Positions 18,672-29,128 are shown, counted from the stretch's first letter. The stretch is 64,000 nt of DNA from Sulfurovum indicum (GCF_014931715.1 NZ_CP063164.1:1860001-1924000), one strand, 5' to 3'. The notes: generated by a model not told the origin, from the letters alone. Numbers and translations: made by a program.

Positions 18672-19133
18672 CTACAACCCTCTTAAGCTTACACCAAGAT
18701 AAAGTGCCACTACACCCAGAACAATATTTACCGGTAACAGGAGATTTGGGATATGCTTTACTTTTGCTTTGGCTTCAGGAAGTTTTCCCGCTTCAAACAA
18801 CTTCCAGGCACTTCTTCGCTGCACATACATATAGATAAAGTTAAGTACCATCACTGTCCAGATGACCTCTTTGGAGAGAAAGAGTGATTTGAGTATACCA
18901 TGGTGTCCGTTGGAGGCGATCGCCATCATAAGACCGGTTGCAAGCAGGGTAAGGATGAACGGAATGACCAGATGGAACAGCCTTCCCGTAATCTGTAGCG
19001 TCTTTCCGAGTTTGATCTTCGGCTCTTCAATACTTTGCAGTACAGGATGTACCGCTACACGGATCGCGATCATCCCTCCTACCCAGACAAAAGCTGAGAG
19101 TACATGTAAAAAGACGACTATATGGGTATACAT
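18672..19133 (-). CDS. CopD-like integral membrane protein
   Basis: This 153-residue protein has four predicted membrane helices. The first holds HVLSAFVWVGGMIAIRVAV and the third FLSKEVIWTVMVLNFIYMYV. The His and Trp pattern resembles the CopD family, whose members may bind heme or copper. It starts 1 bp after the alaS stop, so it is cotranscribed with alaS. Function is not known. Confidence 0.65.
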   Translation of the reverse strand: MYTHIVVFLHVLSAFVWVGGMIAIRVAVHPVLQSIEEPKIKLGKTLQITGRLFHLVIPFILTLLATGLMMAIASNGHHGILKSLFLSKEVIWTVMVLNFIYMYVQRRSAWKLFEAGKLPEAKAKVKHIPNLLLPVNIVLGVVALYLGVSLRGL

Positions 19134-19134
19134 C

Positions 19135-21708
19135 TTAGTTCCCGCCCTCTAGTACTTCGGCAAGATAGGTCTTTGCCTCTTCGATCGCTTCGGTGATCTT
19201 TTCAGGTTTCTTTCCTCCTGCCTGTGCAAAGTCTGGACGACCACCCCCGCCGCCACCAACGATCGGTGCGATGGATTTGATCCAGTCCCCCGCTTTGACC
19301 GGTGTGTTCTTCGAACCAGCAGCCAGCAGTACCTTTTCACCCTTCTTCTGGAAGAGCATGATAGCGACATTGTCATACTTGTTCTTGGCCTCATCGATCA
19401 TCTCTTTGATGTCACCCGCCTGTACCTCATCGACAATCACATTGATACCATTCACATCTACCGGAGTCAACTCTTTTTTGGAGCTGTTGAGTGCCTCTTT
19501 AAGTTCACTTTTGAGAGACTTGATCTCCTCTTTGAGCTTGCTGATACCCGCGATCGGGTTCTGGTTCTTCACCTCTTCCTTGATCTGCTCGATCTCTGAG
19601 CGAAGCCCTTTAACCTTCTCAACCGCCGCACGACCGCAGATCGCTTCGATACGTCTGACCCCTGCACTCACCCCGCTCTCTTTTGTAACCATGAAAAGCC
19701 CGATGCGGGAAGTGTTGTCCACATGCGTTCCTCCGCACAGCTCCACTGAAGCATCACCCATACTTACCACACGTACTTTCTCACCATACTTCTCGCCAAA
19801 GAGTGCCAAAGCACCGGAGTTCTTCGCCTCTTCGATGCTCATCACTTCCGTCTTTCTCTCAATCGCACGTTGAATCTTGTCATTGACCCAGTCTTCTACC
19901 TTCTGCAGCTCTTGGGCTGTCATTGCTTTGGGATGAGAAAAGTCAAAACGCAAACGCTTGTCATCATTGAGTGACCCCGCCTGCGAAATATGCTCCCCAA
20001 GAATTGCTCTCAGCGCCGCATGCAGCAGATGTGTCGCAGAGTGATGCTTTTCGACCTCCGCGCGGGACTGATCGACCACTGCTTCCACCTCATCACCGAC
20101 AGAGAGTTTCCCTTCCACTTCAGAGAGGTTCATATCAAGAAATTTCTTCGTATCCTTTACTGCTGTCTGCTCACTGCTGCCTGCTACCTTGATCGTTCCA
20201 CGATCACCGACTTGTCCGCCAGACTCTGCATAAAACGGTGTCTTCTCCAGCATTACCCAGCCTTTGCCGTCGATGGCGTCTACCTGCTTGAAATTCTCAT
20301 CTAGCAGTGCAAGGACTTTGGTGGTTGTTTCAGTGGTTTCATAGCCAACAAACTCATTCACTTCAAACTGCTCTTTCAGCTGCTTGAAGTCACCGCTTGT
20401 CGCTGCATCGCCTGTCCCTTTCCAATTGGCTTTGGACTGGGCTTTCTGCGCTTCCATCTTGGCATTGAAGGTATCGATATCAAGTTTGATTCCCTTCTCT
20501 CTAAGCATATCCTCTGTCAGGTCAAGCGGGAAACCGAAGGTGTCGTAAAGTTTGAACGCCACTTCACCATTGAAGGTATCGGTCATCTTTTCAAGCTCCT
20601 GATTAAAGAGTTTGATCCCCGCTTCAATCGTATCGAAGAAGCGCTCTTCTTCAAGTTTCATGGAGGTTTTGATGGCTTCGGATTTAGTCTTGAGGTAGCC
20701 ATAGTGGTCACCCATCACCTCTACCAGTGCGTCGACCAGTTTGTACATAAACGGTTCTCTCAGTCCCAACAGGTACCCGTGACGGATGGCACGGCGCATG
20801 ATACGACGAAGCACATACCCTCGTCCCTCTTTATCGAAATTGACCCCCTGAGCCAGCAGGAAACTCACTGAACGGACATGGTCAGCGATGACACGGTAGC
20901 TTGCAGAGTTGGGGGCATCATAGTCATACGGCTTGCCTACCAGTTTGCCGATGGCATCGAGCAGCGGCATAAAGAGTGAAGAGTGGTAGTTGTTGAACTT
21001 ACCCTCTTTGATGGCAACCACACGCTCCAGTCCCATACCTGTATCGATACTCGGTTTTGGAAGGGGATGGAGTTCACCCTTCTCATCTCTTTCATACTGC
21101 ATGAATACAAGATTCCATATCTCAAGAAAACGGTCACCCTCCCCGCCCATTACATCTTCAGGAGAGTTAAAATGCTCTTCTCCCTGATCGTAGAATATCT
21201 CAGAACACGGTCCGCATGGTCCTGTATCTCCCATCTGCCAGAAATTGTCTTTATCACCAAAACGCATGATGCGCTCTTCGGAGATATGTGTTTTCCAGAG
21301 ATCATATGCTTCATCATCACTGTCATGTACGGTAACCCATATTTTCTCTACAGGCAGTGCAAGATATTCACTGCCTGTTACAAACTCCCATGCATAGGCA
21401 ATCGCTTCTTTTTTGAAGTAGTCCCCAAAAGAGAAGTTCCCCAACATCTCGAAGAAGGTATGATGCCGTGCAGTGTAGCCTACATTATCAAGATCATTAT
21501 GCTTGCCTCCTGCTCTGATGCAGGTTTGCGAAGAGGTAGCTCTTGGTGGGTTTGGAACAGGAGCATCTCCCGTAAAGATGTTCTTGAACTGTACCATTCC
21601 CGCATTGGTAAAAAGAAGTGTCGGGTCATCGGGTACCAGAGGAGAACTCTCTACCAGCTTGTGCCCTTTGCTCTGGAAATACTCTAAAAATGATTTTCTA
21701 ATATCCAT
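19135..21708 (-). CDS. alaS: Alanyl-tRNA synthetase
   Basis: AlaS charges tRNA-Ala and edits Ser and Gly. Its 857 residues show the class II core ([40 protein letters not shown]), the editing domain zinc site ([13 protein letters not shown] and CGGTHVDNT) and a C-terminal C-Ala domain with the glycine-rich [16 protein letters not shown] promoter of the GATAAAAT type lies about 30 bp upstream. Confidence 0.97.
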   Translation of the reverse strand: MDIRKSFLEYFQSKGHKLVESSPLVPDDPTLLFTNAGMVQFKNIFTGDAPVPNPPRATSSQTCIRAGGKHNDLDNVGYTARHHTFFEMLGNFSFGDYFKKEAIAYAWEFVTGSEYLALPVEKIWVTVHDSDDEAYDLWKTHISEERIMRFGDKDNFWQMGDTGPCGPCSEIFYDQGEEHFNSPEDVMGGEGDRFLEIWNLVFMQYERDEKGELHPLPKPSIDTGMGLERVVAIKEGKFNNYHSSLFMPLLDAIGKLVGKPYDYDAPNSASYRVIADHVRSVSFLLAQGVNFDKEGRGYVLRRIMRRAIRHGYLLGLREPFMYKLVDALVEVMGDHYGYLKTKSEAIKTSMKLEEERFFDTIEAGIKLFNQELEKMTDTFNGEVAFKLYDTFGFPLDLTEDMLREKGIKLDIDTFNAKMEAQKAQSKANWKGTGDAATSGDFKQLKEQFEVNEFVGYETTETTTKVLALLDENFKQVDAIDGKGWVMLEKTPFYAESGGQVGDRGTIKVAGSSEQTAVKDTKKFLDMNLSEVEGKLSVGDEVEAVVDQSRAEVEKHHSATHLLHAALRAILGEHISQAGSLNDDKRLRFDFSHPKAMTAQELQKVEDWVNDKIQRAIERKTEVMSIEEAKNSGALALFGEKYGEKVRVVSMGDASVELCGGTHVDNTSRIGLFMVTKESGVSAGVRRIEAICGRAAVEKVKGLRSEIEQIKEEVKNQNPIAGISKLKEEIKSLKSELKEALNSSKKELTPVDVNGINVIVDEVQAGDIKEMIDEAKNKYDNVAIMLFQKKGEKVLLAAGSKNTPVKAGDWIKSIAPIVGGGGGGRPDFAQAGGKKPEKITEAIEEAKTYLAEVLEGGN

Positions 21709-21736
21709 TGAAAAATATCCTACATTGTAAATTGGG

Positions 21737-21752
21737 ATATTTTATCGAATTT
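21737..21752 (-). promoter_or_regulatory. alaS promoter -10 region
   Basis: The 16-mer (minus strand AAATTCGATAAAATAT) contains an extended -10 TAAAAT. The identical 16-mer occurs at 24880-24895 before ftsW. Confidence 0.5.
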
Positions 21753-21788
21753 GTGGTTATTTGGAGGTAAAAGTATGTTTCTCCGCTT

Positions 21789-22223
21789 TTAATAAATATC
21801 AAACAGGGTACATCCGTCATGTATCCTGCTGTCGGTAACAAACCCGCTTGGACCGCTATATCCTGTCTCGGACAAAGCCCCATCAAAGATACATTCATAA
21901 TATATCCCGTCAATCCCGGCATCTGTATCAGGGTCATTGTCATATTCTATATACAGATCAGACTGAATATCGTTGATAACAAAATCAAACTTGCAGTTAT
22001 CACCTTTAATATCGAACATGAAAGCCCCTTCAAAGTTCGTAACACCGCTTGTACCGCTGTCACACTCATAGATGATACCGCTTACACCTTCACCAAACCC
22101 ATCTGTAATAAAAAAAGTTTCAAGTATGGGTTCTTCAATAATGATGACATCATCACTGCCGCCGCAGCCGCTTAATACGATTATCATAACACTGCCTGCC
22201 AATAAGATCAAAAACTTTTTCAT
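21789..22223 (-). CDS. Small acidic lipoprotein, unknown
   Basis: This 144-residue protein has a lipoprotein signal ending in the lipobox LSGC (MKKFLILLAGSVMIIVLSGC). The mature part is very acidic and holds four further Cys residues (YECDSG, DNCKFD, YECIFDG, HDGCTLF) that may form disulfides. It is probably attached to the outer membrane. No family was recognised. It stands alone between alaS and murG on the same strand. Confidence 0.6.
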   Translation of the reverse strand: MKKFLILLAGSVMIIVLSGCGGSDDVIIIEEPILETFFITDGFGEGVSGIIYECDSGTSGVTNFEGAFMFDIKGDNCKFDFVINDIQSDLYIEYDNDPDTDAGIDGIYYECIFDGALSETGYSGPSGFVTDSRIHDGCTLFDIY

Positions 22224-22294
22224 TTCACACTCCTGTGCATAACATTTCTACGGCTAGTGTAAAACAAAATCGTTTTGAAATTGTGAAGTAAACT

Positions 22295-23419
22295 CTATTT
22301 GTCAGTAAATGCTTTTAAAAACAGGGCGATCTCCCGGCTTCCGTCCTTCTCGACAATCTCCATCAAGCCTCTACTTTTTATTTCCAAGTTCTCATCCAGC
22401 AGAGCCAGTACTTTTTCTTTGCCAATCTCGTTCTCCTTCATCAGCCATGCAAGCTCTTTGTCTACAAGAAATTTTGCATTATGATACTGATGATCACCTG
22501 CTGCATAGGGGTATGGAACAAAAAGGGTCGGCAATGCTGCTGCAGAGAGTTCCCAGAGTGTTGATGCACCTGCTCGCGCTATGGCAAAGTCTGCTTCATT
22601 CATATAGTCTGCCAGCTTGGTAGTAAACCCAAAGACCTCTGCTTCGATTCCAAGCTCTTTATAGGTGTTTTCTACTTCTTCAATATGATTACTTCCCGCC
22701 TGATGGATGATCTTAATACCACGTTCTTTAAGCTCCGGAGCTATGGAAAGAGCCAGCTCATTAATTGCCCTGGCACCTTGTGAACCACCCAAAAAAATAA
22801 CAGTGTTGGCCTTTTTTCGGATATGTGCATTTTGAAAAAAAACCTCTTTGACCGGATACGCTTTAATAGGACTCTCCTCCAGATAAGAACTAATAAAGGC
22901 TGCAGAAAAGGGTTTGAGCAGTCTGTTTAACGAACCCTGTGCTGCATTCTGTTCATGGATCACAAGCGGGATCCCCAGAGATTTGGCTGCAAAAGCCGTT
23001 GCCGCAGCAGAAAAGCCCCCTACAGAGAAGACCACTTTTGCATGATGCTTCTTGAGTAGCTTTCGTGCCTCCAAAAAGGCCTTGAACATCATCCAGAGTG
23101 CCTGAAGTTTTCCTATTCCTCTCTGATTGACAACTCCTTTGGTTTTAAGAAAATATTTGGCTTCAAAGTCAACATCATCTTCAAACCACTGTCTGTCCTG
23201 TCCTTTTGTCGAACCGATATATACCAACTTTGTTGGTAGAGAAGAGTGAAGAGTGAAGGGTGAAGAGTTTTGGCTGGTATCGCTTTGCGACACCTCTTTA
23301 TAAGCTCTTAACTCTGCCCCCTGATCCCTTTTGTCAGCATTATTGACAAGCTGCTCTTTTACTGCTCTTACAATAGCAAGATGTCCACCCGTTCCACCAC
23401 CCGTCATAACAATACTCAT
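22295..23419 (-). CDS. murG: MurG N-acetylglucosaminyltransferase with in-frame insertion
   Basis: MurG adds GlcNAc to lipid I to make lipid II at the inner membrane. The start MSIVMTGGGTGGHLAIVRAV and the motifs HEQNAAQGSLNRLL and LGGSQGARAINELAL are typical. GASTLWELSAAALPTLFVPYP completes the set. About residues 28-63 (ADKRDQGAEL to SSLPT) are an extra segment between helix 1 and the strand KLVYIGSTKGQD; most MurG proteins have only a few residues there. The extra DNA contains four GAAGAGT heptamers and a small hairpin. The gene ends 374 residues long. Confidence 0.93.
   Translation of the reverse strand: MSIVMTGGGTGGHLAIVRAVKEQLVNNADKRDQGAELRAYKEVSQSDTSQNSSPFTLHSSLPTKLVYIGSTKGQDRQWFEDDVDFEAKYFLKTKGVVNQRGIGKLQALWMMFKAFLEARKLLKKHHAKVVFSVGGFSAAATAFAAKSLGIPLVIHEQNAAQGSLNRLLKPFSAAFISSYLEESPIKAYPVKEVFFQNAHIRKKANTVIFLGGSQGARAINELALSIAPELKERGIKIIHQAGSNHIEEVENTYKELGIEAEVFGFTTKLADYMNEADFAIARAGASTLWELSAAALPTLFVPYPYAAGDHQYHNAKFLVDKELAWLMKENEIGKEKVLALLDENLEIKSRGLMEIVEKDGSREIALFLKAFTDK
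23223..23268. repeat. Heptamer tract and hairpin inside murG
   Basis: GAAGAGT GAAGAGT GAAGGGT GAAGAGT (23241-23268) adjoins the perfect hairpin ACCAAC-TTT-GTTGGT (23223-23237). Both lie in the coding region of the extra MurG segment. Confidence 0.65.
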
Positions 23420-23480
23420 TGCATATCTCCTCTTCTGCTTACAACATGTATGAAAACGGAGCCACTGCACCGCATACCAC

Positions 23481-23508
23481 AACCCTTCACTCTTTACTCT
23501 TCACTATA
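23481..23508. repeat. Degenerate tandem heptamer (4 units)
   Basis: AACCCTT CACTCTT TACTCTT CACTATA lies between ftsW and murG. It is followed directly by GGGCACCTATAAT, which resembles the end of the element at 56916. Confidence 0.5.
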
Positions 23509-23514
23509 GGGCAC

Positions 23515-24699
23515 CTATAATATATTCCCGTGCATATCACGTGGAACCTTTTTCGATACCATCAGTATCATCCCTATGGCGATACACATTGCCAGAATGT
23601 GTGAACCTCCATAACTCAGGAATGGTACTGCAATCCCTTTGATAGGAGTAATTCCTGATATTCCGTAAGCGTTGAGAATGAACGAATATGCAATAAGCAG
23701 ACCGATCCCTACACTGAAAAGGTAGTACATCGGGTCCTGTACTTTGGACGCGATCTTGAAGATGCGGAAGATTACAAAAAGTACAGTGAATACAACAAGT
23801 GCCAGTCCTGCAAAACCAAGCTCTTCTGTAATCCCCGCCAAGATAAAGTCGGTATGTACCTCAGAGAGGTAACCCAGCTTGAACTGTCCGTTTCCAAGCC
23901 CCTGTCCCCAAAGTCCTCCATTGTGAATGGCATTGAGAGAGTTTGATATCTGCCATGGTTCTTTTACCGTCGCCTCCACCCTTAAATACTGTACTGACTC
24001 AAACGGGAACAGAGAGAGCACTGTATCCTGTACACTTACCCACCAGCTTTTGATACGTGCCATACGGTGGGGAGCAAAAAAAATCAGAGCGATCACACCG
24101 GCAAAAGCTGAAGAGAGCAGCATTAAAAAGAACTTGTAGGAACTGCCTACGAATAAAAACAGTGTCAATAAAGTAGCTCCCAGTACAACCACCTGGCCAA
24201 GATCTTTCTGAAAGATCGCAATAAGTACAACGGCTATGGCAAAAATAATCAAATAGGGTGCAAACAGCCTAAGCTCCTCAAGAAAACCCATCTTCTCCTT
24301 GTCTCCAAGCTTGCGCTTGAAACTCCACGCAAGAAAAAAGACAAATCCCACTTTAAAGAACTCTACAGGTGCGATAGAGAGCGGTCCAAGATGTATCCAG
24401 CGCTTGGCACCGCCTACCGCATTGACCAGAGAGGCGGGCAGAAACTGCATAGCGATCATTAATATAAAAAAAACAATAAAAAGCATTATACCGGTAGGGG
24501 CAAACCACTTATCAGGATCAAGTTTGCTTAAAATGATCATTGCAGTCAATCCTGCAAAGACCGCTGCAGTCTGACGAATAAAAAAATGAAATTCGTTATA
24601 GCCAAAATGCTGTACAGTATAGACAGAGAGAGAGTAATCCATCACCAATGAAAGAGTCAGAAGTGCCATCACTGCGGTAAGAAGCGGTTTGTCTATCAT
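23515..24699 (-). CDS. ftsW: FtsW/RodA/SpoVE-family glycosyltransferase (FtsW)
   Basis: This SEDS-family membrane glycan polymerase has 394 residues and about ten membrane helices. The signature near the C-terminus reads VPFLSYGGSHILAMCIAIGM, and the extracellular loop holds EVHTDFILAGITEELGF. Its position just upstream of murG on the same strand favours FtsW (division) over RodA. A divergent PBP2/FtsI-type gene lies beyond the shared promoter region. Confidence 0.88.
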   Translation of the reverse strand: MIDKPLLTAVMALLTLSLVMDYSLSVYTVQHFGYNEFHFFIRQTAAVFAGLTAMIILSKLDPDKWFAPTGIMLFIVFFILMIAMQFLPASLVNAVGGAKRWIHLGPLSIAPVEFFKVGFVFFLAWSFKRKLGDKEKMGFLEELRLFAPYLIIFAIAVVLIAIFQKDLGQVVVLGATLLTLFLFVGSSYKFFLMLLSSAFAGVIALIFFAPHRMARIKSWWVSVQDTVLSLFPFESVQYLRVEATVKEPWQISNSLNAIHNGGLWGQGLGNGQFKLGYLSEVHTDFILAGITEELGFAGLALVVFTVLFVIFRIFKIASKVQDPMYYLFSVGIGLLIAYSFILNAYGISGITPIKGIAVPFLSYGGSHILAMCIAIGMILMVSKKVPRDMHGNIL

Positions 24700-24879
24700 T
24701 TTTTCACTCTTATGCCATTTTTTTTGAATTGAACTCTCTGAAAAATTCTGTTATTCTCAAGATATCTCCCCGGGTCTTTGAAATCTATAGATCGGTAATG
24801 CCAATACAGTGTGGATCCTCCGGTCAAACCGGAAAATGACGAAGAGTACTGCCAGACTCTTCAGAGGTATCAATTGGGC

Positions 24880-24926
24880 ATATTTTATCGAATTTACCAG
24901 ATAACTTTGATAAAATTCTACACTAA
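24880..24926. promoter_or_regulatory. Divergent ftsW / PBP promoters
   Basis: A minus-strand GATAAAAT lies in the 16-mer 24880-24895 shared with alaS and faces ftsW. A plus-strand TTTGATAAAATTC (about 24908-24920) faces the transpeptidase gene. The rest of the 237-bp gap holds nothing recognisable. Confidence 0.5.
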
Positions 24927-24936
24927 TGGGGAAAAG

Positions 24937-26943
24937 ATGGACAAAGAGATAAAAAATTTGGCAATGCAGCAACGTACCGGCAAGATCTCATGGCTGTTCA
25001 TTCTGCTTGTGATCGCAATGGTACTTTTTCTCTTCTCTATTCTTGGTACTATCTCATCGGACCGCCATATTCCCAGCCAGAATGCAATTATCCATGACCG
25101 TTCTTTCAGAGGAGCGATCATCTCTGCTGACAACTATACTCTCAGTGCCTCCCGTAAAATATACCAGGCCGTCATCCGCGGTGAGAGTATTGATCCTGAC
25201 AAAAAAGAGATGTTCATTACTCTCTTTGGCATCTATAGCGGCATTCCCAAGCAAACAATACGCAAACGCTTCAGTGAAAAAAACGGAAAAGGCAACATCA
25301 TCCTCTCCAAAACACTCAATGCCAAACAGGCGATGCAGCTCAAAGCACTGGCATACAAACTCAGACAACTCAAGGTTTTTCGCTCAATCAAAGTCCGTTC
25401 CGGACTTGAAGTACTTTACGGACTTGATATTATAGAAGTAGGTGAAAGCAGACGTTTTCCACTTTCAGATGTCCTCAGTCCTGTCCTTGGATATGTCCGG
25501 AAAAAAAGTGACGGACACTATACCAGGCCCCAGGGGCAAAAAGGACTGGAGCGAAAATACGAAAAACACATTACCTCCAAAAAAGACGGCTACTTCAAAG
25601 GAAAACGTGATGTGGGCGGAAATATTATTCATGATAAAAACAGTATTGAAAAACAGCGTGTTGACGGGATGGATCTATACCTGAATATCCCTCTTGCTTT
25701 CCAGCGGCGTATTGAAATGATGGTCGATACCATGAAAAAACGCATTGATGCTGATGAGATCCTGGTAGGCGTAATGGAGAGCAATACGGGAAAAGTACTG
25801 GCACTTGCCTCCTCGGAGCGATACAATCCTTCCCATATTACCCAAAGTGACATTGCCGCACTCAACCCGAAATTTGCAGAATACCCTTATGAAGCGGGCT
25901 CTGTGCTCAAACCTATTACTCTGGCACTGGCACTGGACAAAAATCTTGTAACACCGCAAACTGTGTTCAATACATTCAACGGAAGAATGAAGATCGGGAA
26001 ACGCCGTACGATTACCGATGATGAAAAGTTCCCTTCACTCAATGCGACTGATATTATTGTCCACTCTTCCAATGTCGGTATCTCTCAGATCTCCTGGAGA
26101 CTGACAGGGAAAGAGTTCCGTGACGGGCTGCTTGCTTTTGGTTTTGCCAGACCTTCAGGTATAGATCTCAGCCGTGACCTGCCCGGACGTATCAAGTCAG
26201 AAAGACTCCTTAATCATCAGATGCACCGTGCAAACAGCTCTTATGGGTATGGAATGATGGTTACCTTTGCACAGCTCTTCAAAGCATACTCTGCTTTCAA
26301 TAATGACGGTGTTGCCGTTACTCCAAGACTTGCAGACTACCTGGAAGATGCAAAAGGCCGCCACTATGTTCTTCCTCCGACAGTAGGGGATCTGCACCCT
26401 ATCGGGAAAAAGGCAGCCCGGCAGATCCATGAGATCCTTAAAGAGGTTGTTATGAGAGGAACCGGTGTCAAAGCACAATATCCGGGTTTGGAAATAGGAG
26501 GCAAAACAGGGACCGCCCACATTGCCAGACATGGAAGGTATGTACGGGAGTATCACAGTAGTTTCTACGGTTTCGCCAATGATAAAGAGGGTCATAAATA
26601 TACCATAGGTGTACTTGTCATCCGTGCAAAGAAATACCGCCACTATTTTGCTTCCAAATCTGCTGTACCTACTTTCAAGAACACTGTACGGATACTTGTC
26701 GAACAGGGCTATCTCAAACCTGATCCGACAGTGGAAGCCAAGGTTTCAAAAGATATTCCGCTCTATGGTGACAAATCAACAGAAGCGGAAGTCGCAGCAC
26801 CTATCCTGCCCCCATTGCCAAAAGAAAAAACACCACCTCCTGTTACTAGGGAAAAGCCGCAGAAAGTGATCCCTGTGCCACATAAAAAACCTAAAAAAAG
26901 GGTCATTAGTCCAATAATGGATGAGGCAGCTGATCTCTTTTAA
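24937..26943 (+). CDS. Class B penicillin-binding protein (FtsI/PBP2-type)
   Basis: This monofunctional transpeptidase cross-links septal or side-wall murein, probably with the adjacent FtsW. The 668 residues start MDKEIKNLAMQQ after a GGGGAAAAG ribosome site. A membrane anchor follows (ISWLFILLVIAMVLFLFSIL), then a PBP dimerisation domain. The transpeptidase has SVLK in EAGSVLKPI, SSN in VHSSNVGIS and KTGT in IGGKTGTAH. A proline-lysine-rich tail ends EAADLF. Upstream in-frame codons (42) overlap the promoter and were left out. Confidence 0.9.
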   Translation: MDKEIKNLAMQQRTGKISWLFILLVIAMVLFLFSILGTISSDRHIPSQNAIIHDRSFRGAIISADNYTLSASRKIYQAVIRGESIDPDKKEMFITLFGIYSGIPKQTIRKRFSEKNGKGNIILSKTLNAKQAMQLKALAYKLRQLKVFRSIKVRSGLEVLYGLDIIEVGESRRFPLSDVLSPVLGYVRKKSDGHYTRPQGQKGLERKYEKHITSKKDGYFKGKRDVGGNIIHDKNSIEKQRVDGMDLYLNIPLAFQRRIEMMVDTMKKRIDADEILVGVMESNTGKVLALASSERYNPSHITQSDIAALNPKFAEYPYEAGSVLKPITLALALDKNLVTPQTVFNTFNGRMKIGKRRTITDDEKFPSLNATDIIVHSSNVGISQISWRLTGKEFRDGLLAFGFARPSGIDLSRDLPGRIKSERLLNHQMHRANSSYGYGMMVTFAQLFKAYSAFNNDGVAVTPRLADYLEDAKGRHYVLPPTVGDLHPIGKKAARQIHEILKEVVMRGTGVKAQYPGLEIGGKTGTAHIARHGRYVREYHSSFYGFANDKEGHKYTIGVLVIRAKKYRHYFASKSAVPTFKNTVRILVEQGYLKPDPTVEAKVSKDIPLYGDKSTEAEVAAPILPPLPKEKTPPPVTREKPQKVIPVPHKKPKKRVISPIMDEAADLF

Positions 26944-26950
26944 GGCTGTA

Positions 26951-27775
26951 TCATATCCAGATATTGTCTATCAGCCTTGGCTTCCCTACCCATGCGGCAA
27001 CCAAAATGATAGTATTCCCTATCTCCACACGCTTCAACGCTTTGAATTCCCTGTCAACGATAGCAACATATTCCACTCTATCCGTTTCCGAAAGAACTGC
27101 CAGCATCTCTTTTTTAATGGTCTCTACATCCAGTTCACCCGCCATAACCATTTTTGAGGCACGTTTGAGAGAGCGTGAAAGACAAAGAGCACGTTGTTTC
27201 TCCTCCCGGGTAAGATAGACATTGCGTGAACTCAGTGCCAAACCTTTTTCATCTCTAATGATCTCACAGGGGATGATCTGCACCTGCATAAAATAGTTCT
27301 TTACCATTTGGATTATCAATGCCAGCTGTTGTGCATCTTTTTTTCCAAAATAGGCACGTGTTGCCGAAGAAAGATTTAGCAGTTTCATCACTATCTGCAG
27401 CATCCCGTCAAAATGTCCCGGACGCTTCTCTCCCTCCAGGATATACCCGCGGATCGCCGGTGCCCCTATGCAGAGTTCATCCTTCTCATACATCTGATCT
27501 ATCGTAGGCATGAACAGGATATCCACCCCTGCAAGCTCACAGATTCTACTATCAGCTTCTTCCTTCCGAGGATACGCATCAAAGTCCTCCCCTTCAAGAA
27601 ACTGTGTCGGATTCACAAACACAGAAACAATAAGATGATCATTCTCTTTACGCGCTTGCTGAATAAGTGAGAGATGACCCTGGTGCAGGGCTCCCATCGT
27701 CGGTACAAACCCGATACTCCCTCTTAGCTCTTTTTTCGCTTCCTGAAGCTCCCGAATCGTACGTGCTACAATCAT
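26951..27775 (-). CDS. panC: Pantothenate synthetase
   Basis: PanC joins pantoate and beta-alanine with ATP to make pantothenate for CoA. The 274 residues have GFVPTMGALHQGHLSLIQQA with the HxGH nucleotide motif, VSVFVNPTQF and the C-terminal ALSSRNVYL segment. It converges with the PBP gene, leaving a gap of only 7 bp, and diverges from prfB. Confidence 0.96.
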   Translation of the reverse strand: MIVARTIRELQEAKKELRGSIGFVPTMGALHQGHLSLIQQARKENDHLIVSVFVNPTQFLEGEDFDAYPRKEEADSRICELAGVDILFMPTIDQMYEKDELCIGAPAIRGYILEGEKRPGHFDGMLQIVMKLLNLSSATRAYFGKKDAQQLALIIQMVKNYFMQVQIIPCEIIRDEKGLALSSRNVYLTREEKQRALCLSRSLKRASKMVMAGELDVETIKKEMLAVLSETDRVEYVAIVDREFKALKRVEIGNTIILVAAWVGKPRLIDNIWI

Positions 27776-27798
27776 CTCTAACCCTCTGCTTTGCTAGT

Positions 27799-27820
27799 TT
27801 TTGGTAGAATCATACCAAAA
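27799..27820. promoter_or_regulatory. Palindrome in the panC/prfB divergent promoter
   Basis: TTTTGGTA-GAATCA-TACCAAAA is a perfect 8-bp inverted repeat that contains a possible plus-strand -10 (TAGAAT). It looks like an operator. No cognate regulator is apparent nearby. Confidence 0.4.
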
Positions 27821-27868
27821 TTTAATGAGGAATTACACCTCCTCACTTGAAAAAGGAACTTTTTCACT

Positions 27869-28963
27869 ATGGATGCTTATGAATACGGAGAACTCTTAAA
27901 GTCTCTCAATACCAAAATGGAGAATATCACCAATATCGTCAAACCCGTTGACCTCCAAAAACGTCTCGATGAGATCGAACATATGCAGCAGGACCCGAAC
28001 TTCTGGAACGATGCATCCAATGCAGCCAAGATCTCCCAGGAGAAGACCAGGACCGAACGTATTTTGGAAACCTACAACAATGCCAATGATGCCCTTGCCG
28101 ATGCACAGGAGTATTTCGAAATGGCCAAAGCAGAAAAAGATGAAGAGACCCTGGATATGCTTTTTGAAGATGCGGATTCTCTCAAAGAACATATTAATGC
28201 TCTTGAAGTACAAATGATGCTCAGCGGTGAACATGACGGCAACAACGCTATTGTTTCCATCCATCCGGGTGCAGGTGGTACTGAGAGCCAGGACTGGGCA
28301 AGTATGCTCTACCGTATGTATTTGCGTTGGGCTGAGCGCCACGGATTCAAGGTCGAAGTACTTGACTATCAACCGGGAGAAGAAGCCGGCATCAAAGATG
28401 TCTCTTTTATCATTAAAGGGGAGAATGCCTACGGATACCTCAAAGTAGAGAACGGCATCCATAGACTGGTTCGGATCAGTCCGTTCGACTCAAATGCCAA
28501 ACGCCACACTTCTTTTACTTCTGTAATGGTCTCTCCCGAGATCGATGACGATATCGATATCGAGATAGAAGACAAGGATATCCGTATAGACACCTACCGT
28601 GCAAGTGGTGCCGGCGGACAGCACGTCAATAAAACAGAATCAGCCATACGTATCACACATGAGCCTACCGGCATAGTTGTACAGTGTCAAAATGACAGAA
28701 GCCAGCACAAGAACAAAGCCGCTGCTATGAAGATGCTAAAATCACGTCTTTACGAATATGAAATGGCAAAAAAGCAGGCAGAGATCGACGGTATAGAGAA
28801 GTCAGATATCGGCTGGGGGCACCAGATTCGTTCTTATGTCATGCAGCCCTACCAACAGGTCAAAGACACCCGCAGCGGTCAGGCATTTACCAATGTTGAT
28901 GCGATCCTTGACGGAGATATCGACAAGCTCTTGGAAGGGGTACTGATCACTCAGGCGAAATAA
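27869..28963 (+). CDS. prfB: Peptide chain release factor 2
   Basis: RF2 ends translation at UGA and UAA. The 364 residues contain the GGQ motif in [19 protein letters not shown] and, in place of the usual SPF tripeptide, [19 protein letters not shown]. The frame is continuous from the start, so the programmed +1 frameshift known from many prfB genes is absent here. Its own divergent promoter stands upstream. Confidence 0.96.
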   Translation: MDAYEYGELLKSLNTKMENITNIVKPVDLQKRLDEIEHMQQDPNFWNDASNAAKISQEKTRTERILETYNNANDALADAQEYFEMAKAEKDEETLDMLFEDADSLKEHINALEVQMMLSGEHDGNNAIVSIHPGAGGTESQDWASMLYRMYLRWAERHGFKVEVLDYQPGEEAGIKDVSFIIKGENAYGYLKVENGIHRLVRISPFDSNAKRHTSFTSVMVSPEIDDDIDIEIEDKDIRIDTYRASGAGGQHVNKTESAIRITHEPTGIVVQCQNDRSQHKNKAAAMKMLKSRLYEYEMAKKQAEIDGIEKSDIGWGHQIRSYVMQPYQQVKDTRSGQAFTNVDAILDGDIDKLLEGVLITQAK

Positions 28964-28978
28964 GCGCTTTAACGTGCG

Positions 28979-29003
28979 TGATTGCGCATCCTATGCGCAA
29001 TCA
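28979..29003. terminator. Perfect 11-bp hairpin after prfB
   Basis: TGATTGCGCAT-CCT-ATGCGCAATCA lies 15 bp after the prfB stop, with T-rich sequence further downstream on the plus strand. The loop holds the first base of the minus-strand small-gene stop, so it probably ends both transcripts. Part of it recurs at 55280 (GCGTGATTATGCATCCT). Confidence 0.6.
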
Positions 29004-29128
29004 TCTTCATTATTTTTCTTTCGTTTTTCAACATACCTGGAAATGGTCTTCGTCAGCACAATCGCTGCAACAAAAGCGAGTATAACCATTGATACGGTAT
29101 AGGCTACATTGATTAGATCGATCTTCAT
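28991..29128 (-). CDS. 45-residue single-pass membrane protein coupled to ABC ATPase
   Basis: The reading frame translates as MKIDLINVAYTVSMVILAFV, then AAIVLTKTISRYVEKRKKNN, then EDDCA. One helix of about 22 residues is followed by a basic, then acidic, cytoplasmic tail. Its ATG overlaps the TGA of the ABC ATPase gene (ATGA, 29125-29128), a classic sign of translational coupling, and the frame ends exactly in the hairpin after prfB. It may be a small partner or anchor of the ATPase. No family was recognised. Confidence 0.6.
   Translation of the reverse strand: MKIDLINVAYTVSMVILAFVAAIVLTKTISRYVEKRKKNNEDDCA

Noticed and set aside
27869-27960. Programmed frameshift in prfB
   Set aside because: The reading frame is continuous from the start codon, so no frameshift is required.
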